Source: Neptunomonas sp. (GTDB taxonomy: Bacteria; Pseudomonadota; Gammaproteobacteria; Pseudomonadales; Balneatricaceae). From it: 5,620 nt of DNA. The stretch lies in the NCBI GenBank assembly GCA_004195305.1, contig SDWN01000108.1, forward strand, positions 1 through 5,620, read 5' to 3'. The notes under the pieces were generated by a model that ran no database searches, was not told the origin of the DNA, and saw only the letters and a list, made by a program, of their open reading frames with translations. Position numbers and translations under genes: made by a program. This document shows, piece by piece, positions 1-4,441 of the stretch (position 1 is the stretch's first letter; each line of letters starts with the position of its first letter).

Positions 1-19
1 AGATGTGTATAAGAGACAG
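1..19 (+). other. Residual Tn5/Nextera mosaic-end adapter
   Basis: The first 19 bases read AGATGTGTATAAGAGACAG, which is exactly the Tn5 transposase mosaic end used in Nextera-type tagmentation libraries. It sits at the extreme edge of the window with no transposase or second end nearby. The simplest reading is untrimmed adapter at a contig end, not a native mobile element. Biological sequence therefore starts at about base 20. Confidence 0.95.
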
Positions 20-230
20 ATAACGACCCTAGCGAGGAAGCTGTATTTTGAGTCAGATTTATCACTCATTGGCGAACAATAGTGGCTATTTTATGCCCAA
101 AATGAACGTAAAATCCGGCCCCTTTCCACGTTAAGCGAGCCGGATTATCCGCACGATGGCATGGATGCAGAAAGTAGCACAACGCAGAAGCGATTACCGA
201 GCAGGCCCGCGTTAAGCCCGACAGGATTCT
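20..230. other. Non-coding upstream region, possibly with the tail of a cut-off gene
   Basis: No gene is evident here. From the adapter junction one plus-strand frame reads NDPSEEAVF and then stops at TGA 49-51. This could be the last residues of a gene cut off by the contig end, but nine codons cannot establish that. The rest is fairly AT-rich and contains a short dyad, AATAG-TGG-CTATT (78-90), and the stem-loop listed separately. A weak promoter-like pair, TTGGCG (69-74) and TTATGC (91-96) with 16-bp spacing, could serve the downstream cyclic-di-GMP gene, but it is a poor match. I saw no cyclic-di-GMP riboswitch signature. Confidence 0.4.
112..146 (+). other. Stem-loop upstream of the GGDEF-EAL gene
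   Basis: AATCCGGC (112-119) is the exact reverse complement of GCCGGATT (139-146), giving an 8-bp perfect stem around a 19-nt loop. No T-run follows, so it is not a canonical intrinsic terminator. It lies about 140 bp before the start of the GGDEF-EAL gene. It may end an upstream transcript or form structure in the leader. Confidence 0.4.
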
Positions 231-293
231 ATGGACGTCAAAAGCCCTGACCGTTTCTTATTTCGACTACGCCGCACAGGAACCCATGGATAG
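231..293 (+). CDS. Possible 20-codon upstream ORF overlapping the GGDEF-EAL start
   Basis: An ATG at 231 opens 20 codons, beginning MDVKSPDRF and ending RRTGTHG, with TAG at 291-293. The preceding AGGA lies 4 nt before this ATG. The same AGGA-N4-ATG arrangement precedes the main gene at 286. The small ORF terminates 5 nt inside the main coding region in another frame, an arrangement that could couple the two translations. There is no homology argument for the peptide, and short ORFs of this size occur by chance, so this is only a candidate leader. Confidence 0.2.
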   Translation: MDVKSPDRFLFRLRRTGTHG

Positions 294-2673
294 CAACAGC
301 TTTACTGGATTACTCAACAACGCCGCCCTGTTAATCGCTCTGGGCGTGATTTATGACGCCTTAGGGTTAGATGCGGTCGTTAACCAAACTAAACGCCAAC
401 TACTATCCGGCTTACTAGTCGGCGTACTCGGCCTGGCGGTCATGAACACCGCCTGGGAGCTGGCACCCGGACTTATCTTCGATACCCGCTGGGTCCTGAT
501 CAGCCTGTGCGGGCTGTTTTTCGGCATCGTACCGACCCTCATTGCCGCCGCCATAATGGTCGCTCAACGCCTCTATATAGGAGGAGCCGGGTGGATGGTA
601 GGCTCGCTGGTTATCATTATCCCGGCTGGCATCGGACTGCTATGGCGTTATGCAAGCGAACTTCTGCATCAACCCCTTAATTGGCTCCGGCTATACCTGT
701 TCGGAGTGCTGATCCAGCTATGCGTCCTGAGCCTCATACTGCTAATGCCTCTAAGCCTGCGCTTTACCATCATCGGCGAGCTGTGGCTCCCTTTAATAAC
801 GATATTCCCCGTCGGTACCATGCTGCTGGGGCTGGTCCTGCGCCGCCAGCGCGACCGCTGTAAGGCCGAACGGGAACTCGTTGCAAGCCAGCACCTGCTG
901 GACCGCGAAAGAGGCCTGCTGCGCGGACTGGTGGATTCTCTTCCCGACCTGATCTCCTTCAAGGATACCCAGGGACGTTATATGGGCTGCAACCAGGCAT
1001 TTGAACGTTATGCTGGCCTTAGCGAAGCGGAACTTGTCGGCAAGACCGAGCAACAACTCACCGCCACCGCCACCCCCTCAGATCTGACCGAGCTGGGTGA
1101 TAGCGAGCTCATCACATCGCAAAAAACCCACAACCACGAAGAGTGGGTCACCTATCCGAATGGTAGCCAGGTTCTTCATGAAACCCTCAAGACCACATTC
1201 CACGGCCAGGACGGCACCCTGTTCGGACTGGTGAGCGTCAGTCGCGACATCACCGAACGCAAGAATGCCGAGAAACAGATTCGCAACCTGGCTTTTTACG
1301 ACCCGCTGACCCAACTGCCTAACCGGCGGATGCTGATGGACCGGTTACAACTGACGATTTCAGCCAGCGCACGGAGCCATGACCATGGCGCACTGGTTTT
1401 TATCGACCTCGACCATTTTAAAACCCTCAACGATACCCATGGACACAATGTCGGCGATCAACTTCTGATCGCCGTTGCGGCGAGACTCAGCGACTGCCTC
1501 AGAGAGGTGGACTCGGTGGCCCGCCTGGGTGGTGATGAGTTCGTAGCCATGATTTGTAATCTGGGTAGTGAAAAGATCAGCGCGGCAGGGACCGCAGAAA
1601 CTATCGCCGAAAAAATTCGGCTGTCGCTCTGCGAGCCTTATCAACTCAATACGGCCCTCGCATCCGCCCCCAAGCAACTATTGCTGTATCACTGCACCCC
1701 CAGCATCGGCATCAGCCTGTTCCGATCCGACCTGGGTAACCGTGATGATATCCTTAAGCAGGCCGATGTCGCCATGTATCAGTCTAAGGCGGCAGGCCGC
1801 AATACGATTCGATTCTTTGACCCGGAGATGCAGGCCTCACTGGAGAAAAACAGCGCGCTACTGTCCGATCTGCACGATGCCATCAGCGGCAACCAACTGG
1901 AGCTGTTCTACCAGGTACAGATCGACCAACACCAGGGGATTTGCGGTGCCGAAGTATTATTGCGCTGGCATCATGCTACCCAGGGTATGGTGTCTCCGCT
2001 TGATTTCATCCCCCTGGCCGAGGAGAGCGGGCTCATCATCCCCATCGGTCGCTGGGTGCTGATCACGGCGTGCCAGCAGCTTAAAATCTGGGCGACCCAG
2101 GAATCTCGAAAGGATTGGCAGATAGCCGTCAACGTCAGCGCTCGACAATTTCAACAGCAACGTTTTGTCGAAGAGGTGCGGGACATCATTGCCGCCGCAA
2201 CAATCGACCCGTCCCGGCTTAAGCTGGAATTAACCGAGAGCCTGGTACTGGACGATGTGGAACGAACCATTGCGACCATGCAGCAACTCAACCAACTGGG
2301 GGTCCAGTTCTCGATGGACGACTTTGGCACCGGCCAGTCATCCCTCTCCAACCTCAAACGCCTGCCGCTGCAGCAGTTGAAAATCGACCAGTCCTTTGTC
2401 CGCGACATCACCACCGATCCCGATGGTGCCGCGATCGTAAAGGCGATTATCAGCCTGTCTCAAAGCCTCAAATACGACGTCATTGCGGAGGGGGTAGAAA
2501 CCGATGAACAGCGCCAGTTCCTGTATGAAAACGGCTGCAGTCATTATCAGGGATACCTGTTCAGCCGCCCACTGCCGGTGTCAGAATTTGAAGCCCTAGT
2601 GGAATCGGGATCGCTATTAGCGGGCTCAGCGCCGCCAGCTGTGATAGCAAACACTTCGACCCTACACCCATGA
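286..2673 (+). CDS. Membrane-anchored diguanylate cyclase/phosphodiesterase (5TMR_LYT-PAS-GGDEF-EAL)
   Basis: This 795-aa inner-membrane protein makes and/or breaks cyclic-di-GMP. Residues about 10-187 form five or six hydrophobic helices with the LytS/YhcK-type 5TMR pattern (PG..FDTR near 61-68, GLFFG 76-80, GGAG 99-102). A helical linker and a PAS domain follow (about 212-325, ending DITERKNAEK). The GGDEF domain (about 335-510) has D374 in IDLDHFK, N382, D391, and RLGGDEF at 413-419. An inhibitory I-site RxxD (406-409) lies exactly five residues before GGDEF. The EAL domain (about 525-775) has E556 in an EVL variant of EAL, N616, E648, DDFGTG (678-683), K699, E735 in AEGVE and Q755. Both active sites look intact, so which activity dominates cannot be read from sequence. 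ATG 286 is the first ATG in frame after the stop at 175-177 and follows AGGA by 4 nt. The last 20 residues are low-complexity. It appears monocistronic. Confidence 0.95.
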   Translation: MDSNSFTGLLNNAALLIALGVIYDALGLDAVVNQTKRQLLSGLLVGVLGLAVMNTAWELAPGLIFDTRWVLISLCGLFFGIVPTLIAAAIMVAQRLYIGGAGWMVGSLVIIIPAGIGLLWRYASELLHQPLNWLRLYLFGVLIQLCVLSLILLMPLSLRFTIIGELWLPLITIFPVGTMLLGLVLRRQRDRCKAERELVASQHLLDRERGLLRGLVDSLPDLISFKDTQGRYMGCNQAFERYAGLSEAELVGKTEQQLTATATPSDLTELGDSELITSQKTHNHEEWVTYPNGSQVLHETLKTTFHGQDGTLFGLVSVSRDITERKNAEKQIRNLAFYDPLTQLPNRRMLMDRLQLTISASARSHDHGALVFIDLDHFKTLNDTHGHNVGDQLLIAVAARLSDCLREVDSVARLGGDEFVAMICNLGSEKISAAGTAETIAEKIRLSLCEPYQLNTALASAPKQLLLYHCTPSIGISLFRSDLGNRDDILKQADVAMYQSKAAGRNTIRFFDPEMQASLEKNSALLSDLHDAISGNQLELFYQVQIDQHQGICGAEVLLRWHHATQGMVSPLDFIPLAEESGLIIPIGRWVLITACQQLKIWATQESRKDWQIAVNVSARQFQQQRFVEEVRDIIAAATIDPSRLKLELTESLVLDDVERTIATMQQLNQLGVQFSMDDFGTGQSSLSNLKRLPLQQLKIDQSFVRDITTDPDGAAIVKAIISLSQSLKYDVIAEGVETDEQRQFLYENGCSHYQGYLFSRPLPVSEFEALVESGSLLAGSAPPAVIANTSTLHP

Positions 2674-2709
2674 GTAGCACTGATCGACCAGGATCGAAAA
2701 TGTTGATGC

Positions 2710-2754
2710 GCTACCTGTGATCGCTACCTGTGATCACTACCTGTGATCACTACC
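2710..2754. repeat. 13-bp tandem repeat, about 3.5 copies
   Basis: The unit RCTACCTGTGATC occurs at 2710-2722, 2723-2735 and 2736-2748, followed by a partial ACTACC at 2749-2754. The only variation is G or A at the first position. Two junctions create the 8-bp palindrome GTGATCAC (2730-2737 and 2743-2750). The repeat lies 37 bp after the stop of the GGDEF-EAL gene and does not appear to be coding. There are no spacers, so it is not CRISPR. Slippage-type expansion is the simplest origin. Confidence 0.9.
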
Positions 2755-2799
2755 GCCAAGCACCAACAGTCGCTACAAGCCAGAAAGCAAGATCTGCCC

Positions 2800-2838
2800 C
2801 CGTTAAGAAAACGGCAAAAGCCCTCGCCTGAAGCAGGC
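2800..2838 (-). terminator. Weak hairpins between convergent genes, candidate terminator
   Basis: Two short perfect stems lie between the convergent genes: CCGTT-AAGAA-AACGG (2800-2814) and GCCTG-AAG-CAGGC (2826-2838). On the minus strand the second is followed by GAGGGCTTTTGCCGTTTTC, which is T-rich but interrupted. On the plus strand no T-run follows either stem. They may help end transcription from the 67-aa gene and the GGDEF-EAL gene, but neither is a textbook intrinsic terminator. Confidence 0.25.
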
Positions 2839-2911
2839 ACCAGACACCAGACGAGAGAATCCGCTGGACACTATCACCTGTTAGCGCACTAGAACCTGTT
2901 AACGATAGAAA

Positions 2912-3115
2912 CTAAGCTTCGCGTGGCTTATTACCCAACGTAATATGCTTGGGGCCTGCCAGGTTAGCCTGACCACTGACACCGGAATTGATTACCTGGA
3001 TCTCCCCACCCGCTTTCAAGAAAGCGGCGGTCTGCTCTTGGATAGACAGCGTGGTTTCAGTTTGAGCTGCTTTTTTCTTTTTTGAAACGGTGGTCTTCGC
3101 TACAGTTGCGACCAT
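2912..3115 (-). CDS. Small Lys-rich SutA-like protein (putative RNA polymerase-associated)
   Basis: This 67-aa protein has a basic N-terminus (VSKKKKAAQTE, residues 10-20) and a conserved-looking segment, IQEQTAAFLKAGGEIQVI (25-42), followed by GVSGQ and a tail with HITLGNK (57-63). The FL-x-GG-x-IQ-x-I pattern recalls the C-terminal region of SutA, a small Pseudomonas protein that binds RNA polymerase, though the acidic N-terminus of SutA is absent here. The assignment is from remembered pattern only and is tentative; an uncharacterised conserved small protein is the safe reading. The start is supported by GAGG (3123-3126, minus strand) 7 nt before ATG. It has no signal peptide or membrane segment. 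It stands alone, convergent with the GGDEF-EAL gene and 347 bp downstream of the FmdB-like gene on the same strand. Confidence 0.8.
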   Translation of the reverse strand: MVATVAKTTVSKKKKAAQTETTLSIQEQTAAFLKAGGEIQVINSGVSGQANLAGPKHITLGNKPREA

Positions 3116-3332
3116 GATAGTGCCTCGAAGGTTAGAAAATCAGCCCTACATCATACAGAATTCCGGCGCAACATGTTGGAGTAGTTTAAACCTTGAAATA
3201 ATACCCAAAAGGTCCGAACAGCGCACTCCGGTCGAAGCCTCTGCTGCTCACCGCAGCTCTTCTCCTCAGCACCCCCTGAAATCTGAAGCCCGATCCACGC
3301 CATCGCCGGCAAAAAACGCTTCTCTGCCAGCC
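3116..3332. other. Intergenic region with no recognised gene
   Basis: Together with the duplicated tail, this forms a 347-bp gene-free gap between the SutA-like and FmdB-like genes. It holds the ribosome binding site and possible -10 of the SutA-like gene, a 5-bp hairpin GCTGC-TCACC-GCAGC (3243-3257), and a run of six A at 3311-3316 (T-run on the minus strand) without a convincing stem before it. Open frames crossing it have no recognisable domain. Confidence 0.5.
3150..3155 (-). promoter_or_regulatory. Candidate -10 of the SutA-like gene
   Basis: On the minus strand TATGAT (3150-3155) matches the sigma70 -10 consensus at five of six positions and lies about 35 bp before the ATG of the 67-aa gene, leaving room for a short leader with its GAGG site. 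I found no good -35 at 16-18 bp upstream, so the promoter call is weak. Confidence 0.25.
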
Positions 3333-3510
3333 CATGGCTACGCCGCCGCTGTGACCATTGACCAGCCAGCAGCCTCAGAAACCGCACATACCGCCGCCGT
3401 TGCAGCCACCCCCGCGAGCACATAGCTACGCCGCTGCTGTGACAATGGGTCAGCCTGCAGCCTTAGAAACCGCACATACCGCCGCCGTTGCAGCCACCCC
3501 CACTAGCACA
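3333..3510. repeat. 88-bp tandem duplication covering the 3' end of the FmdB-like gene
   Basis: Bases 3333-3420 and 3421-3508 align without gaps at a period of 88, with 10 differences by my count (about 89% identity); the shared CA extends the match to 3510. The right-hand copy contains the last 15 codons and stop of the FmdB-like gene plus about 42 bp after it. The left-hand copy lies downstream of that gene in its direction of transcription. A 37-bp block inside the coding part is identical, while most differences fall in the part after the stop. The period is not a multiple of three, so the second copy cannot be read in frame with the first. Confidence 0.9.
3375..3422 (-). pseudogene. Duplicated C-terminal tail fragment of the FmdB-like gene
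   Basis: On the minus strand this segment reads CARGGGCNGGGMCGF then TGA, against CASGGGCNGGGMCGF then TAA in the intact gene 88 bp away. Only one codon (AGT to CGC) and the stop codon differ. It has no start codon or ribosome binding site in this frame and is separated from the parent gene by the parent's own stop and a +1 phase shift, so it should be an untranslated fragment. Confidence 0.6.
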
Positions 3511-3720
3511 GGGAGGCGCTTCAGGATTCTTCAGCGACCGGCTCTGCACCACTGCACCGCCGGTCGCCAAGCGCTCTACCGGAGTATCCGCAGGTGTCGA
3601 ACCCAGCGCCTGACCCAGCCTGGCACAGAGCTCCGACCAGGTATGAACCTCTTCATTCATCCCGTGACGAGCTTCATAAACAGTGCCGGTGGCACTGCAG
3701 CGATAATCGTACGTTGGCAT
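3463..3720 (-). CDS. FmdB-family zinc-ribbon-like protein with degenerate cysteine pairs
   Basis: This 85-aa protein opens with MPTYDYRC, the hallmark start of FmdB-type putative regulatory zinc ribbons, and has the usual YEARHGM segment (15-21). In the classical family two CxxC knuckles bind zinc. Here the first is C8-S-A-T11 and the second C32-A-R-L35, so the second cysteine of each pair is missing and classical zinc binding is doubtful. Similar degenerate members, with TPADxPV and Cys/Gly-rich tails, are what I recall from proteobacteria. The C-terminus CASGGGCNGGGMCGF adds three cysteines (71, 77, 83) that might bind metal instead. No defined biochemical role is known for the family. The start is supported by AAAGGG (3726-3731, minus strand) 5 nt before ATG. 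It is divergent from hinT, and its 3' end has been tandemly duplicated. Confidence 0.88.
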   Translation of the reverse strand: MPTYDYRCSATGTVYEARHGMNEEVHTWSELCARLGQALGSTPADTPVERLATGGAVVQSRSLKNPEAPPCASGGGCNGGGMCGF

Positions 3721-3752
3721 GTTAACCCTTTATCAATAAAACCACGGTTTCC

Positions 3753-3779
3753 ATTGTACGCCAGCCGCGCCATTGTCGA
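3753..3779 (-). promoter_or_regulatory. Candidate promoter of the FmdB-like gene
   Basis: On the minus strand TACAAT (3753-3758) is a good -10, preceded by TCGACA (3774-3779), five of six to the -35 consensus but at a short 15-bp spacing. The -10 and -35 regions each contain ACAATGG on the minus strand (3751-3757 and 3770-3776), a direct repeat 19 bp apart. An 11-bp tandem duplication, ACAGAGCCAGA then ACAGAGCCAAG (plus strand 3781-3802), lies just upstream. Confidence 0.35.
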
Positions 3780-3932
3780 AACAGAGCCAGAACAGAGCCA
3801 AGACTGCGCCCTGAGCACGCCAGCCGGTGCCGTTAGCGATCCGGCCATCGCAGACCGATTAACAGGACCGACACTGGTCTTTACCGAGCAGGCTGACTAT
3901 CATCCGCAGACTCACACACCAAGGAGAGAACC

Positions 3933-4295
3933 ATGAACTGCCTGTTCTGCAGCATCATCGACAAACAGATTCCGGCCGATATCGTCTACGAAGACGAACA
4001 TGTGCTGGCATTTCGGGATATCAATCCTCAGACACCGCAGCACATGCTGGTGATCCCCAAACAACATATCGCCACCCTCAACGATGCCAACGAGGCCGAT
4101 GCGTTACTGCTGGGGCGGTTATCCCTGGCAGCCGCCAAACTCGCAACCCAGCAGGGCTTTGCAGAGGCCGGTTACCGCACGGTCATGAACTGCAACGCCC
4201 ACGGTGGCCAGACCGTCGACCATATCCACCTGCATCTGCTCGGCGGTAAAGCACTGGGCTGGCCACCGTTCACCGACCAGCTAAAGACCGTTTGA
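3933..4295 (+). CDS. hinT: HIT-family purine nucleoside phosphoramidase (HinT)
   Basis: This 120-aa cytosolic histidine-triad protein has the length and pattern of E. coli HinT, which hydrolyses AMP-N phosphoramidates such as AMP-lysine and acts on aminoacyl-AMP. The histidine triad H97-I-H99-L-H101-L-L followed by GG is intact, with H99 the expected nucleophile. Upstream landmarks match the family: IIDKQIPADIVYEDE (8-22), FRDINPQTPQHMLVIPK (27-43), and NxxxHGGQ at 86-93. D96 stands before the triad where HinT often has an aromatic residue. C3 and C6 form a CxxC seen in many HIT proteins. After the triad it keeps GKALGWPPF. ATG 3933 is preceded by an ideal AAGGAGA (3921-3927) at 5-nt spacing. 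It is divergent from the FmdB-like gene; the next gene has its own promoter, so hinT is probably monocistronic. Confidence 0.95.
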   Translation: MNCLFCSIIDKQIPADIVYEDEHVLAFRDINPQTPQHMLVIPKQHIATLNDANEADALLLGRLSLAAAKLATQQGFAEAGYRTVMNCNAHGGQTVDHIHLHLLGGKALGWPPFTDQLKTV

Positions 4296-4327
4296 TCCAA
4301 TCTAATATTCAGCCACTGGCCACTATC

Positions 4328-4347
4328 GTCGGATCTATTGATCCGGC
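4328..4347 (+). terminator. Stem-loop after hinT, possible terminator lacking a T-run
   Basis: GTCGGATC (4328-4335) pairs with GATCCGGC (4340-4347) around a TATT loop: eight pairs, one of them G-T. It begins 33 bp after the hinT stop. No T-tract follows, so it is at best a weak or Rho-assisted terminator or a 3'-end stabiliser. Confidence 0.4.
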
Positions 4348-4381
4348 GCATAGTCTTCGCCCCAATAATCCAAAATCTACA

Positions 4382-4392
4382 TTGCAGTGCAA
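4382..4392. promoter_or_regulatory. TTGCA-G-TGCAA palindrome, candidate PhaR operator
   Basis: TTGCA and TGCAA are perfect inverted arms around a single G. TGC/GCA-type dyads of this form are known or predicted binding sites of PhaR, the repressor of phasin and other PHA genes. Here the dyad covers the -35 of the phosphotransacylase-kinase operon. No phaR, phasin or PHA synthase gene is in the window, so the regulator is inferred from the motif alone; another TGC-binding repressor is possible. Confidence 0.45.
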
Positions 4393-4409
4393 CATAAGCT
4401 TGCTATCAT
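4382..4409 (+). promoter_or_regulatory. Sigma70-like promoter of the phosphotransacylase-acetate kinase operon
   Basis: TTGCAG (4382-4387) and TATCAT (4404-4409) are separated by 16 bp, and the -10 is preceded by TGC, giving an extended -10 (TGnTATCAT). Transcription would start near 4416, leaving a leader of about 26 nt. This is the best promoter match in the window. The -35 lies inside the palindrome described separately, suggesting repression by occlusion. Confidence 0.6.
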
Positions 4410-4416
4410 GCCTTTA

Positions 4417-4433
4417 CTTTTTACGGTAAAAGG
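4417..4433 (+). promoter_or_regulatory. Leader hairpin overlapping the ribosome binding site
   Basis: TTTTAC (4419-4424) and GTAAAA (4426-4431) are perfect inverted arms around one G. In RNA the stem could extend by a U-G and a C-G pair to 4417 and 4433, although a real loop would need to open the central pairs. The right arm contains the AAAGG (4429-4433) that serves as ribosome binding site 8 nt before ATG 4442. It could be a translational control element or a second DNA operator. Confidence 0.35.
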
Positions 4434-4441
4434 CAAGCAAC

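Noticed and set aside
1..19. Native Tn5-type transposon end.
   Set aside because: It is exactly the engineered 19-bp mosaic end at the contig edge, with no transposase, partner end or target duplication.
20..285. Cyclic-di-GMP riboswitch before the cyclic-di-GMP gene.
   Set aside because: The conserved GEMM core elements were not found; the only clear structure is an 8-bp stem with a 19-nt loop.
1568..2062. A 164-codon plus-strand ORF within the GGDEF-EAL gene.
   Set aside because: It overlaps the conserved GGDEF and EAL coding frame and shows no family features.
2710..2754. CRISPR-like array.
   Set aside because: The 13-bp units are directly adjacent with no spacers, are too short, and no cas genes are present.
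3303..3332. Intrinsic terminator for the FmdB-like gene using the T6 run on the minus strand.
   Set aside because: Only 4-bp stems can be formed before the T-run, too weak to support a terminator call.
3151..3423. A 90-codon minus-strand ORF in the gap after the FmdB-like gene.
   Set aside because: It reads the duplicated tail in the wrong frame and gives an Arg-rich sequence with no recognisable domain; no ribosome binding site decides its start.
3375..3510. Programmed frameshift or readthrough extending the FmdB-like protein into the second tail copy.
   Set aside because: The 88-bp period shifts the frame and a stop lies between the copies; no slippery sequence is seen. Both events would be needed together.
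3358..3936. A 192-codon plus-strand ORF whose stop overlaps the hinT ATG (ATGA), as if coupled to it.
   Set aside because: It runs antisense through the FmdB-like gene and the 3' end of the duplicated tail, has a low-complexity Ala/Pro/Thr/Arg-rich translation with no domain, and hinT has its own ideal ribosome binding site. It is a GC-rich shadow frame.
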